Assembly (NCBI GenBank): GCA_009760855.2
Contig: WPIO01000106.1
Coordinates: forward strand, 1,301,001 to 1,365,000
Source of the DNA: Cristatella mucedo
Lineage: Eukaryota; Bryozoa; Phylactolaemata; Cristatellidae
Direction of reading: 5' to 3'
DNA length: 64,000 bases
The translations under genes and the position numbers were made by a program. Each line of letters starts with the position of its first letter. Position 1 is the first letter of the stretch. The notes under the pieces are model-generated. The model did not search any database and was not told where the DNA came from. It saw nothing but the letters and a program-made list of their open reading frames with translations. This document shows positions 1 to 11,429 of this stretch, one piece after another.

Positions 1-49
1 TCATTATAAGGGCAGGTCATCTTTCCTGCTGTTGACGAGTGGTGCAAGA

Positions 50-1312
50 AGAAATTATTAAAATAATATATGCATTCGTACGACGCTCTCAGAGAACTTA
101 GTCTCTCTCTCGGCACATTAAATTTGCTGAAAAAGAAGCAGGATCGAATGGTTAATAGTGACATGCTCAATACCAACAAGCATAACGTGGTTATAGGTGA
201 CATGCATAGGGTCAGCACTCATACATGGTTAGTAGTAGCATCCACAGTGTCAGCACGCTCAAGCTCACACAGAATGAATCACATGAAACCTTCCTAATGC
301 AGTGATAAATAGATGCATTTCAGCATCTATTAAATGCCATTAAGTCAAGGGATGCCCTACCGCCAGATGGTAGTGAGTTATGTATAAGTCATTTGTATAG
401 CATCCCAAGAGAACTTAATTTCTATTCAGGCGCTTCACATATGCCGCGAGGCTTCCAGGCGTTGGGAACACACGAACTAAAGGCAGTGTCTCCAAAGAAT
501 TTGAGTTTGGTACGATTTATAGATAAACCATCCGATTCAGAAAAGCGGGTGGTGCGATGCTTAGCCTGGTGGGAGAGTAGATTTGATAGGTAGGCTTGAG
601 CCTAAGAATGAAGTGGCCTAAAAGTGAGCAACAGAACCTTGAAGTCGATGCGTTGCTTGACTGGGAGCCACTGCAGGTCGGCAAGAAGTGGTTTGCTATG
701 GCAATGGCGACGCTCATGACAGACAAGTCTAGCTGCAGAAGTTTGCACTAGCTGTCAGAACCTGATTGCACAGCCCGGAAGACCAGCAAGCCATGAGTTT
801 TGAAAGCCGAGACGAAATGTCAAAAATGCATGTACAAATTTAGATGTGAAATCCCTGTCTAAGCAAACCCGAATTTAAGCAATGCTATGTTGTTGAAAGT
901 CGGCTGACTCGATCGTGGAGCTAACGTGGTCGTCCAATAAAAGATTCTTTCGGAACAGGGCGTTTAGATTTCGTCCAGATTCGACAGGAGGTATGCTGGC
1001 AGAGCCAATTTTTCGGGTTAGCCTTTCCCATCTCTGAAGCACCTTTGTTTTTCCGATGAACTAGTAAGTTGGTTTTATAATCATTCAATCTGAGAAAGTT
1101 TGCAGCCATCCATGCTCGGTTGTCATCTATGCATTCAGCAAGGGAGTTGAGAAAATTCGTCGTACGGGAGGGCTGGTAGGGATCAAAGCAAAGCTAGAGC
1201 AGAGTGTCATCTGCATAGACGTGAAATCCTACGTCATACCTGGCAATGACATCGGCAAGAGGGAGAGTATAAACCGTGAAAAGAACCGGACCAAGCACAG
1301 AGCCCTGAGAGT
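50..1312 (-). mobile_element. LINE-A fragment, antisense, 5'-truncated
   Basis: Read on the minus strand this is the 3' part of the window's main non-LTR retrotransposon (LINE-A). It begins inside the reverse transcriptase: the right edge matches the stretch coding for SVLGP and VLFTVY. It passes through a piece resembling MAANFLRLN near 1100 and ends at an A/T-rich tail near 50-70. The landmarks come in the same order as in the copies at 21.8-22.6 kb and 61.2-62.5 kb. The reading frame is broken many times, so this is a dead copy. A short second insertion interrupts it at about 372-455. Confidence 0.8.
372..455 (-). mobile_element. SINE/LINE-A-type tail inserted in LINE-A
   Basis: About 80 bp here break the LINE-A 3' region. 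They resemble the tail of the SINEs at 52.4 and 54.7 kb: a GTATAGCATCCC segment, then AGAGAACTTAAT, then GCGCTTCACATATGCC. Only the tail is present, as expected of a severely 5'-truncated retrotransposon insertion. Whether the donor was the SINE or a LINE-A variant cannot be decided. Confidence 0.45.
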
Positions 1313-1699
1313 CAACTTCAGTCGCGAGAGTTCAGGGAGTACTGCTTAATCAGGCTCGCACCCTTGACTCCCAGCCAGGAGCGTTCCCTATCGAGATCGG
1401 GCTCGCCAGCCGACTGATAAAGCGACGCACAGGAGAGATTGCGACACCGACAGGCTAAAGCGCCCCAACCGGCATCCGTTCGCGGCGTCGTAGTTATCTC
1501 ACCCTGGCGAGATTGATGACCGCGAACCGCACGATGTAGTAGTAGTAACTCTACGCAAACAAGTCTCGCTTTCCCTCCGTCGCGGACTTTGGCGTCGCAA
1601 CGCTCTCGATAGATAAAGCGTCCGACTAGCGAGCCTCGCTATCGTCCTACCGCCAGAGGGCGTTGTCGATGTTGCCCGGGCAGGCCCGTCTCTGTCTGG
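1313..1699. other. Unassigned GC-rich sequence
   Basis: No gene, RNA or repeat recognised. The stretch is CpG-rich and marks the change from the LINE fragment to the GC-rich block upstream of the vWA gene. Confidence 0.4.
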
Positions 1700-2240
1700 C
1701 CACGTCTAGCGGGCGCGACGCCCTATAAAGCCCGTCGACGCGCGACGCACGGCCGTTGGTTCCGTCCGCCGGCGAGCTGAGCCCCGTGAGTTTCGGCGCA
1801 CGCGTCCGCTAAGTCGCGTCTCGGCCGCCGTCGGCGTCCGCCACTGGACGGCGGAGTACCGCCGCGGCTGTAACGCTGGCCGGTTGCCGCCCCCGAGCCA
1901 ACGGCCTCTCCCCGCAGGGTCCACTGGGCAGGCCCACGCTCGATCGGGCACGGCGCTGGTCGCTGAGCGGTCGGTCGTTGGCGGCGGCAGTCTGAGCTTA
2001 GAAGGTAGCGGATGGCACTCAACCGCAGGCCCAGCGACACTCAGCCCGGGGCGATTAGACTGGCCCACCCACCAGTCCGCCGCTCGGCGAGCTAACTGGG
2101 TCATGAGAGCCTTCCTTCCGCCTTGCGCTCCCGCTGAGGGCGTGGCTTTACGGTACGGTCTCGAGAGCCGCCGTTGCGCCGCCGCCGCGAGCGAGCGAGT
2201 CACTGGCCGAATGTCTCTCGCTGCTGTCCGTTAGCGTCCG
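1700..2240. repeat. GC-rich dispersed repeat
   Basis: Two parts recur elsewhere. Roughly 1700-1900 resembles 28390-28560 and 35000-35130, sharing a CGGCGTCCGCCA core and a CTGGCCG.TTGCC stretch. Roughly 2030-2200 resembles 27060-27240 and 33720-33860, sharing GACTGGCCCA, a GCTAAC stretch and TCATGAGAG/TCACGAGA. The order of the two parts is reversed relative to the 27-28.5 kb copy. Open frames exist on both strands, but they look like a product of high GC content rather than genes. Confidence 0.5.
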
Positions 2241-4095
<1,855 letters not shown>

Positions 4096-5001
4096 ATGGC
4101 CACCGCTGCCGCCGGTGCTGCGTCGCTCGTGTCCACGTCGCGATTTAAGCTGCTCGACGTCGGCGGCGGTCGCGTATCGATCCGCGAGTTCACCGCCAAG
4201 CACGGGCTGGACTTCGCCGCCGGCAAGGGCTTCTACGAGCTCACCAAGCCCGAGCTGATACAGGACTACAAGGAGGTGGTCGCCGTGCGCCGCTCCGACG
4301 GCTCCAAGGTGTCGGGCGCCGCGGTGCGCGCCCTGCTCGGCATCCCGGCGAGCGCCGCCAAGTTCCGGCTCGACGCGGGCAAGCTGAGCGACTTCAAGGT
4401 GTTCGTGCAGAGCACGTCGTACAATCGCGTGCTCGTGCCCGGCACGCAGTTCCTCTACGAGGTGGACGCCGGCGGCGGTGGCGGTGGCGGCGGCGGCGCT
4501 GCGATCGAGCTGACGCACGATCGCCCGCCGGCGCCTCCGTCGGGAGCGGGCATGCCGCTCGAGATCGTCTTCTCGTTCGACACGACCGGATCGATGAGCA
4601 GCGTGCTGCAGATCGTGCGCGAGCGCCTGCAGGAGCTCATACAGCGCCTGCAGCGCGACATTCCGGGCATACGCGTCGCCGTGTTCGCGCACGGCGACTA
4701 CTGCGACGCGTCGAGCAGCTACGTCACCAAGCACGTCGACTTCACGACGGACGCGCGCCGGCTGTGCGACTTCGTGAAGAGCGTCGACTCGACGGGCGGC
4801 GGCGACTTCGAGGAGTGCTACGAGCTGGTGCTCAAGGAGGCTCGTGAGAAGCTCTCGTGGACGCCGGGCACGCAGCGCGCCCTGGTCATGATCGGCGACG
4901 CCACGCCGCACGAGCCGGCCGACTACTCGAAGGACAGCGTGCTCAAGAAGTTTCCGCGCATCGTCTGGAAGAACGAGGTGGACGCTATCGTGCAGGAGAC
5001 G
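4096..5001 (+). CDS. vWA-domain protein with basic tail, exon 1
   Basis: Exon 1 of a three-exon gene encodes residues 1-302. The ATG lies in a good context (GCAGCATGGCC) and opens the frame. Residues about 15-125 form a compact domain I cannot name, with blocks KGFYELTKPE and VFVQSTSYNR. A run of nine glycines follows at 126-134. The vWA domain starts near 154, with metal-site motifs DTTGS (D162, T164, S166), T233 with the following GGGD, and GDATP (D268). vWA domains bind ligands through a divalent metal and often act in protein complexes. There is no signal peptide, so the protein is probably intracellular. The exon ends at GAGACG before GTGAGC, phase 0, and reading on meets a stop within nine codons. 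The minus-strand frame across it is a GC shadow. Confidence 0.9.
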
Positions 5002-5989
5002 GTGAGCGGAGAAAGCGCGGGCTAGCGCGCACGCGAAGTCGTCTCTCCACCGTCCTCGCCCCCGCAGAGTCGCCCGCAGCCGCCGCTCCCCTTTGATTGC
5101 CCGCTCGCTCCGGCGACGGCGTTGGCCGCCATTTAGTCGAGCGCTACGCTCGCTCAGCAGGAGGAGCCGGCATTTTCTGCTACCGAGGAAGGGTGAGGCT
5201 CGCAAGATTTACTTAGACGTACACGTGCGGACACCGTTTACGTTAACCACTGGCTAATTTAAAGGCCTCTTTTGTCCAGTGGCAGAAGAGCCTTCTCGGC
5301 TAGCACCACAGCTTGCAGTTGGCAATAAATGATAGCCCACTGCCGGATTCGAACGCACGACCTCATTCATGAAGAGCGATTACTTTACCGTCGGGGCTGA
5401 GGGCTATCGCGGCCCTCAGCCGCATTCTCTTCTTTTGAAGAAGTTATAAAGTGCCTAGATAGAGAAAAACAGTTCAAGTATTATGGTTACTATCATTATA
5501 AAGGCGGCATGCATGACTCGCAAGTGTTGAAAAAAATACTAGATTTTCATTCAATGCGCACTCGGCAGTTGCTCGTTGAGCGGAGGTCGTGCGAATCTTC
5601 CATGGTCGGTAGCCGCTCGGGGGGGGGCATGAGCGTAGGGGCCGTCAGCCCACGTCGCCGCCCGGCTCCAAGTGGGGCGGGGGAAATGCCTGCTTTGCCC
5701 ACTTTGCCTCGGGCTACGCTGCCAAGCCGCTGCTCGCAGTTAGCGGCGAGATGTGCGCCCCAGTTCGGGAGGCTTCGGCGACATGTTCCGTTGCCAGGCA
5801 ACGAAGCACGCCTCGACGGATCTCGCCCCGCCGGCGATGACGCGGCGAGCGCGACTGGTTCTTTTTGAATCCTTATATTCATTTTTCTCCGCTCAGTCCG
5901 CCGCAGAGCGTCGAGCTCCGCTCCGCCCCCCCCCCAGAGCACGGCGGCCGCGACCTGATCGCCGCCGCCGCCGCGGTCGTCACTTGCAG
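5002..5989 (+). other. Intron 1 of the vWA gene
   Basis: It starts GTGAGC and ends CACTTGCAG, a normal GT-AG intron of 988 bp. It contains an antisense tRNA-derived SINE at about 5262-5412 and GC-rich filler. Both flanking exons are phase 0, so removal keeps the frame. Confidence 0.8.
5262..5412 (-). mobile_element. tRNA-derived SINE, type 1
   Basis: Read on the minus strand it has a tRNA-like head ending in a clear B box, GTTCGAATCC, and a tail ending near a CTCTTCTG and ACAAAAGAGG stretch. The element at 14205-14352 shows the same order of blocks in the same orientation. It lies inside intron 1 of the vWA gene. Confidence 0.7.
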
Positions 5990-6160
5990 GGCTGTCGCGT
6001 GTACGCCGTGCAGTGCATGGACCATTGTCAGTCGATCTTGTTCTGGAAGTATTTAGCCTACCACACGCACGGCTATCACCTTAACCTGAGCAATTTCGAC
6101 AGCGTGCTCGACTTCATCATGGCCATCTGCTACCGCGAGCAGGGCGCTGAGCAGCTGCAG
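5990..6160 (+). CDS. vWA-domain protein, exon 2
   Basis: Exon 2 is 171 nt (residues 303-359) between CACTTGCAG and GTACGG, phase 0 at both ends. It completes the vWA fold: the stretch GCRVYAVQCMDH reads as the next core strand, followed by FWKYLAYHTHGYHLNL and a helix DSVLDFIMAICYR. This matches the usual end of a vWA domain, where a strand reporting on the protein is followed by a helix. Its codon use is less GC-extreme than that of exons 1 and 3. Without this exon the vWA domain would be incomplete, which supports the splice model. Confidence 0.85.
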
Positions 6161-6405
6161 GTACGGCGGCGCCGGCTGCGGCGGCAGCTGCGGCGGCATG
6201 CGCCCCGCCCCCTCCAATCCCTTCCTAACCCCCACGTGCGCTGTGCGCCGGCCGGCGTCGCATTTCGCTCGCCCCGCCCCGCTCGTGTCGCGACTCGCTG
6301 CCAGACCAGTCCGCTCGCGCCCAACTGGCCCAGTCCCTCGGCTCTGCGCTGCCGCTCGCGCGTCTGAGCGTCAAGAAACGCCGCCGCCGCGTTCGTGCGC
6401 TGAAG
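6161..6405 (+). other. Intron 2 of the vWA gene
   Basis: Donor is GTACGG directly after CTGCAG. The preferred acceptor is CGCTGAAG at 6405, because it makes AYRAEVEE follow EQLQ as a continuous helix. An alternative in-frame acceptor at 6309 (GACCAG) would add 32 residues rich in Arg and Leu. Both keep phase 0, and transcript data would decide. Confidence 0.6.
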
Positions 6406-7110
6406 GCTTATCGGGCCGAGGTCGAGGAGCGGACGCGAGCGAGCGGCGGCATGAACGACGAACTGCACAGGCTCTTTGAAGCGCTCGGCTCGCCGCCAAC
6501 GGCGGCCGCCGCCACCGTTGCGGCGCCGACGCCGGCCGAGCCGGCGGCCGCGGCGCCGCCGTCCGTCGGCGCCGCGGCTCCGTCGGGTGCGCCGACCAGG
6601 AAACGAAAATCCGAGCCAGCGCCGTCCGTCGCCGTGGAAGCGATTGCCAAGAGAGGCCGCGCCAGCTCCGTCCGACCGGCGGCCGCGCGCGGCGGCGGCG
6701 GCGCGTCTTCTCGTGGCGCCGCGCGAGGCCGTACGTCGGCTCCCTCCGCCGCCGCCCGCTCGCTATCCAAAACGAGCCGAGGCGTGGCGGCGTCTGCAGC
6801 GCCGAAGACGAGGGTGCCAGCTCGCAAAGGCGCCGCGCCCGCTGCCGCCGGCCGTGGCAAGAAGGCGCTCTCCGGCAGAAGCAAGTCTCCGACCAGTGCT
6901 GCTGCTGCCGCCGCCGCCGCCGTCGGTGCAAGCGCGTCAGATCGCAAAGCTGGCAAGAGCGCCGCGGCCGCTGGCAAGAAAAGAGCGGCGGCCAAGGCGT
7001 CGGCCGCCGCCGCCGGCGGTCGCTCGTCTGGGGCTTCTCGCCGGCCGAAGGCGCTCAGCCCACCGGCGAAGAAGAAGGCGGCGCAGGCGCGAAAGCCCAA
7101 AAGGAAGTGA
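6406..7110 (+). CDS. vWA-domain protein, exon 3: histone H1-like tail
   Basis: Exon 3 gives residues 360-593. It starts with a short helical link, AYRAEVEERTRASGG, then MNDELHRLFEALGS at about 375-388. It then becomes a low-complexity tail of Ala, Lys, Arg, Ser, Pro and Gly to the stop at 7108. The tail holds nuclear-localisation-like basic clusters, RKRK near 424 and KPKRK at the C-terminus, and many AAKK/SPAKKK-type blocks like those of histone H1 tails. I infer a nuclear or nucleic-acid-bound protein. No folded DNA-binding domain is visible. The composition is high-GC throughout, and the repeats create long spurious frames in other registers. Confidence 0.8.
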   Translation, partial: AYRAEVEERTRASGGMNDELHRLFEALGSPPTAAAATVAAPTPAEPAAAAPPSVGAAAPSGAPTRKRKSEPAPSVAVEAIAKRGRASSVRPAAARGGGGASSRGAARGRTSAPSAAARSLSKTSRGVAASAAPKTRVPARKGAAPAAAGRGKKALSGRSKSPTSAAAAAAAAVGASASDRKAGKSAAAAGKKRAAAKASAAAAGGRSSGASRRPKALSPPAKKKAAQARKPKRK

Positions 7111-7342
7111 CCTTGAATGACCTTGAATGCGAGGGCTCTCGGCAGCCTACTCGGTAAACTACACAGCAGAGCGTGAAAAACGCCCGCCGCCTGCTCGTCT
7201 GCCCTCGTTTGCACTTTTCTCTCTCTAGTGCACGTTTGTTGCGACAGCCGGTTGTCGTGTACAGTTCGGCTGCTCCGACGGCGTCCTCCGACTGCTGTTC
7301 TGCGCGTCGCCCAGCGCCAGCGAGCGATCCGGTTAATGGAAG

Positions 7343-7348
7343 AATAAA
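7343..7348 (+). terminator. Poly(A) signal of the vWA gene
   Basis: AATAAA lies 233 nt past the stop codon, a usual distance for a short animal 3' UTR. No other AATAAA lies between the stop and this site. Confidence 0.65.
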
Positions 7349-7953
7349 CACAAACTAAGCGCCGGCTTGTGAAATGCTCAAATCCCTCGTATCGGAAGGA
7401 TTTCTCACCGTTCATAGTTGCAGCAGCTGGTTGTGCACGCTGGTGTTGTAGTTTGGTGGAATTAAAACATGGAGCGACCCCGAAAATTGCTCCTAAAGCC
7501 GCCTCCCACTAAGCGGTCAAGTCAGCGAATCCCTGACATTTGCAAGTCATTCAGAATTTAGTCATCGGATCTACCTTACCTCGTCCAGTGATCTTGAACA
7601 GGTTCAAAGACTGAAATGCAGAAGGATCTGAGAAGGTGCTTCCTTGGGATGCTAGTTTTGCCATTTCTGCCTGCGCCGCAGCGCCGGCGGCAGTGCCGGG
7701 CGCAGGCGTGCCTGCCCACCTGTCGGTGGCACAAATGCGAGCCGTGAATGCAAGACTAGCGACGCTTTGACAGCTAGACACATTACGAGCTGCTGTTTTA
7801 GGTGCACGTTAGCTGCAGACCTGGCCGTGCTGGGTCTCGCGCCAGCGACCGTTTGCGTGGAACACACAGAACGTACGAGCGTAGAGTGCATCCTCTGCAG
7901 TCATGCCGTGCAGCTGATTCTTTGTCCAGTCAAGCTGCTTCTTTTCTTCTTCA
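7349..7953. other. Intergenic, nothing recognised
   Basis: Composition falls from GC-rich to mixed. A few short open frames exist on both strands without recognisable protein features. Confidence 0.4.
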
Positions 7954-8027
7954 GAAACGACAAAGTTTTCCGAAACGACAAAGTTTTCCGAAACGACAAA
8001 GTTTTCGCGAAACGACAAAGTTTTCGC
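7954..8027. repeat. 18-19 bp tandem repeat, four copies
   Basis: Four head-to-tail copies of GAAACGACAAAGTTTTC plus one or two extra bases. The first two are 18 bp and the last two 19 bp, the latter ending in GC instead of C. The copies are otherwise identical, so the expansion is recent. Confidence 0.9.
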
Positions 8028-8114
8028 GAGCTAGACGCCAGCGCCTCGACAGAGTGTCCACGCAAGCTGCTGCGCCTGCATGCTTTTTACAATGAAGCAT
8101 TTCAGCTGCTTTAA

Positions 8115-8160
8115 AATCGGCAGAAGAGCTTCGACGGTTATCGCTCGCGATTGCAGGGGG
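8115..8160 (-). mobile_element. SINE type 1 tail fragment
   Basis: A short match to the tail of the SINEs at 5.3 and 14.2 kb: GGCAGAAGAGC followed by a GGTTATCGC stretch and ATTGCAG. It is followed by a G-rich run at about 8157-8180. Confidence 0.4.
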
Positions 8161-8740
8161 GGGGGGGCAAGGGGGGCAAGGAGGAGGCGAAATAAAGAAT
8201 CACCTTCACCTTCAGACGTCAGTCGCCCTGGTGACTTTTTGAAGCGCGAGCACTTTAGCACTAGTCAAGTGGCACTTTGTTGGTCAAGTCGCTTTATTGG
8301 TTAAATATAAATAAATGGTAAAGCTTATTGAATTGCTACTCCTGACGAGTAAGAGAATAGGCTGCACGAGTGCATGCTGCTTGCCTACTGCCCTGGAAGC
8401 GCGTGCACGCAGAAAGCCGTCGAGGTGTTAACTTCTCTACGGACTGCGCTCTAAAATGAACGAACTAATCTATTAAACGATGGTCATGGCTGACTCAACA
8501 TGATCAGCACGGACGCTCATACGCTTGATATCTACAAACTATGTCTCGTAAGGATTGTCGTCAGTGTGACGAGCGTTCGTAAGGTTCGATCCGCGGCAAT
8601 CCGAGCATTCTGACAAGACGCCGCAAGGCGTCGGCGCTCCTATCGACGGCGCGTCTCTAGTCCCATGCTGTTCTGTACTGTGATCGGCGCTGAAAGCCTG
8701 AGTTCGTTCGCTCCGGCTTCGCTGACGCTTTGAAGAATGA

Positions 8741-9121
8741 TGCCCTAATCGATCGCACATTAAGCAAATTGGTCTGCCATTTTTACTGAGTCTGTCGATC
8801 CTGGTCTGGGGCTTCTCCAAAGATGACTCGTTTAAGCTTGTGCGCATGCTGGCGGTGTGCAAGTCATGGCATCGTGTTCGTTGTGGGCTGCCATGGCCGC
8901 TCAACGGCGAGCAGTTCGCCAAGCTGTGTCGCGTGGCAGGTGAACTCCCAAAATCACAATCTGAGTCAAAGTCAAGTCCATCTCAGCCTGTTTGCCTTCC
9001 GAGGCTGCCTTGTTTAGCAATCGAGTCCATGAACAACGAGGAGCTGAGAATGAGAGGCTTCAGGATAAAGTTGACTAGCAGCGCCCCTCGTGGCCGTTTG
9101 GGAATTGTAGGGAGCAGCTAG
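8741..9121 (+). CDS. Weak F-box-like open frame
   Basis: A stop-free frame reads LPFLLSLSILVW, then KLVRMLAVCKSWHRV, then PWPLNGEQFAKLC. An F-box runs from an LP near its start to a VCKxW-like end over about 40-50 residues, and this frame has that outline. The first in-frame ATG (8846) falls inside the motif, so a full gene would need an upstream exon. The last third overlaps a dispersed repeat unit that starts near 8940, which argues against a complete gene. It could be a decayed exon or chance. Confidence 0.25.
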   Translation, partial: CPNRSHIKQIGLPFLLSLSILVWGFSKDDSFKLVRMLAVCKSWHRVRCGLPWPLNGEQFAKLCRVAGELPKSQSESKSSPSQPVCLPRLPCLAIESMNNEELRMRGFRIKLTSSAPRGRLGIVGSS

Positions 9122-9298
9122 ATGCCTGGGGCCTGATCTGGTCGACGAGGAGTATCGTGTTTCCACAATCTTACCTATGAATGCATCTGTTCGGCTTACG
9201 TTTCTCTTCGAACTGGTCAAGCTCTCATGCTCTCATCGCGTGCGTTTTGCCTACCGACCCGTACACTATTCAGTAGATTTTACTAGAATGAGGCCCTA

Positions 9299-9744
9299 CT
9301 TACTGTTGTCTATTTACTGTTGTCTATTTACTGTTGTCTATTTACTGTTGTCTATTTACTGTTGTCTACTTACTGTTGTCTATTTACTGTTGTCTATTTA
9401 CTGTTGTCTATTTACTGTTGTCTATTTACTGTTGTCTACTTACTGTTGTCTATTTACTGTTGTCTATTTACTGTTGTCTATTTACTGTTGTCTATTTACT
9501 GTTGTCTATTTACTGTTGTCTATTTACTGTTGTCTATTTACTGTTGTCTATTTACTGTTGTCTACTTACTGTTGTCTATTTACTGTTGTCTATTTACTGT
9601 TGTCTATTTACTGTTGTCTACTTACTGTTGTCTATTTACTGTTGTCTATTTACTGTTGTCTATTTACTGTTGTCTACTTACTGTTGTCTATTTACTGTTG
9701 TCTATTTACTGTTGTCTATTTACTGTTGTCTATTTACTGTTGTC
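9299..9744. repeat. 14-bp minisatellite, about 32 copies
   Basis: The unit is TTACTGTTGTCTAT, almost perfectly conserved over about 446 bp. The only variation is the last base, which is C instead of T in about seven units scattered every four to nine repeats. Because 14 is not a multiple of three and the unit has no stop in any plus frame, all three plus frames stay open with the same peptide period of 14 residues. These frames are not genes. Confidence 0.97.
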
Positions 9745-10164
9745 GCTGCGGCGTGCTTTTTTGGCTCGGTTTAGCGTGCTGTCCTGGAACTGGTGCTCTG
9801 GCTTACTTTTGCATTTTTTCGAAAGCATGGTTATCCATTTCACAACGAGTTTTAAAGAGCCTGGGTAGAAAAAACTGGATTCTCTGGAGGCCCCTGCAAG
9901 CAGTTTGCGATTATCATTATTTTATCAGAAAGTGGATTGAGTGACTGTGATCATCTCACGCGACCCAAACGTATTGATGTACAGGCCAAAAACATACAAT
10001 GCATGGTCTTTTTGGCACCAATTTGAAAGCACTGAATGTAACTTTACAGGAAATTCGTAAGTGCAGCACCGAGACACAAAGCTAGGCCGGCAGTAGCAGA
10101 ATTCGGTAATAAATAAGACACTCGTACTTTATTGAGACAAAGTCCGATAGTTCGAATCGAATCA

Positions 10165-10385
10165 GCGTACATAACAGTCACAGATTTCAATGCAATGTAA
10201 TTTAAATCCGTCTTTAACTCCACAATACCACGAAGACCAACTGGGTGTTACGAAGAAGTGTTTTCTGGAGCTCACTGAAAGCCGAAGCGGTTTTTTGGGT
10301 GAGCCTTCGGTAGCCAACCATCTTCGTCTCCTTAGCCCACCGTCTATAGTTTCCAACGCACTAATTAAAAGTGCTGTGTGTAGAG
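10165..10385 (-). mobile_element. LINE-C 3' end fragment
   Basis: Minus-strand sequence matches the 3' end seen at 63.27-63.42 kb and in part at 26.5 and 33.2 kb: a GTTGGCTACCGAA stretch, then CCGCTT, then a GTAACACCC stretch, then an A/T-rich end near ATTACATTGCATT. It interrupts dispersed unit U1, whose other copies lack it here. Confidence 0.55.
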
Positions 10386-11134
10386 GAGTACTACTTTAAT
10401 GTTACGCTATAAGCACACGTTCATAGGTACCTATAGGATGTAATTTAGTAACCATCGCAATCCTGTGGCTGTCATAATCTAGTTTACGTAGCTTGCCAAA
10501 GTTTCAGTGTACAGCGATTGGTGGTCGTTGACAATCTACTGCCACACACTTGGAGTCTAATTAGCGCATGTCCATCATAATCTGCATGCATAGCAGTGAA
10601 CGGTAACTAAAAGAATACTTCGAATTAACAATTGAAATAAAAATTAGATGATATATTTTAAAATTAGGTTCATACACGGATTCTCCACTGATTCTCAAGC
10701 TTGCTCTGACCAACGTGATGAAAATTCAGGCTAAAATACCGTAAATGTGACTGGCATAGTGAACTCTCATCACAGATTTGTACGACAATATTTACCCCGG
10801 AATGTTTCTCAGCAATAAAATTATTTTTAAACTCGTTTGAATATAGAATTATAAAAACTAATTGGAAATATGTTACCACTCTTCCTATTAAGGTTGTGCT
10901 ACGGTAGGAAAGACCAATGGTTTGCCTGTGATTCGAGAGAGCCCGACTGTACTAGGTCAGTAGACACTAATCCCCGTTTCCAGAGTAAGTTGGAATTACC
11001 AGTGATTTGCCACTGGTTTAGGCTAGCTTTTATTGATTTACTTATATGATTGGCTCTTTTAAACGTTGCGGGTCGATTAATTTGTTTCAGGTGCTTCAAG
11101 AAGAATGTTCGACTTAGTTTTGATCAGCCGCCTG

Positions 11135-11170
11135 CGTCCGGGTCAGGTACCACGTCCGGGTCAGGTACTA
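11135..11170. repeat. 18-bp direct duplication
   Basis: Two adjacent copies of CGTCCGGGTCAGGTACNA. They differ at one base near the end. Confidence 0.85.
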
Positions 11171-11429
11171 CATTCGTCTATGTCTTCTGAGAAGTATTCA
11201 GGCGTTTCAACACTAATAGAACAGCACTAGGACTGTGAAATTTCTAAAGGCCCTAGTCAAGACAGTCTAGCGGTGGTGCAGACGCTGGAGTGCAGAGGCA
11301 GTGACTTGAGACACAGTCGAGGTTAAACGAGAGTTAAACGCTCACGGGAATCTTCTGCAAGGGTATGCCGATCGACATGTTGAGTCGCTGCTGAGGAAGG
11401 CGGAGTATGGCGGAACGGTGAAAAGAGAG

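Larger units (their letters stand above)
8940..11340 (+). repeat. Dispersed multi-kb unit, copy U1
   Basis: Blocks here recur in the same order at 15.1-16.8 kb and 42.0-43.8 kb. They include a CCATCTCAGCC stretch near 8980, a TGGCTT-TTGCAT block near 9800, a GCCAAAA..ATGCATGG block near 9985, a block with TAGGTCAGTAGACA near 10955, and a GGCCCTAGTCAAGA block near 11250. In the other copies the last block leads into the ALTGDMERTACWM module. Here it is cut off near 11.34 kb and an antisense LINE-A follows. The copy is interrupted by the minisatellite at 9299-9744 and by a LINE-C tail near 10170-10380. No intact coding sequence is seen. Confidence 0.55.

Noticed and set aside
1706-2203. 165-codon minus frame and overlapping plus frames in the GC-rich block
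   Set aside because: Several overlapping frames on both strands, Arg/Pro/Ala-rich, and the sequence is a dispersed repeat. No sign of a gene.
5330-5412. Possible true tRNA gene on the minus strand
   Set aside because: It has a good B box, but the acceptor and anticodon stems do not pair, and a related element with the same tail exists at 14.2 kb. It is a SINE.
6451-7110. A separate gene starting at the ATG at 6451
   Set aside because: The frame extends upstream in phase with exon 2, and the link AYRAEVEE continues the helix after the vWA domain. One spliced gene explains it better.
9299-9744. CRISPR-like array
   Set aside because: Repeats are head to tail with no unique spacers, and the genome is eukaryotic.
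9177-9944. 255-codon frame and two shorter ones with YCCLFTVVYLLLS-type repeats
   Set aside because: All three plus frames are open because the 14-bp unit lacks stops. It is a minisatellite, not a membrane protein.
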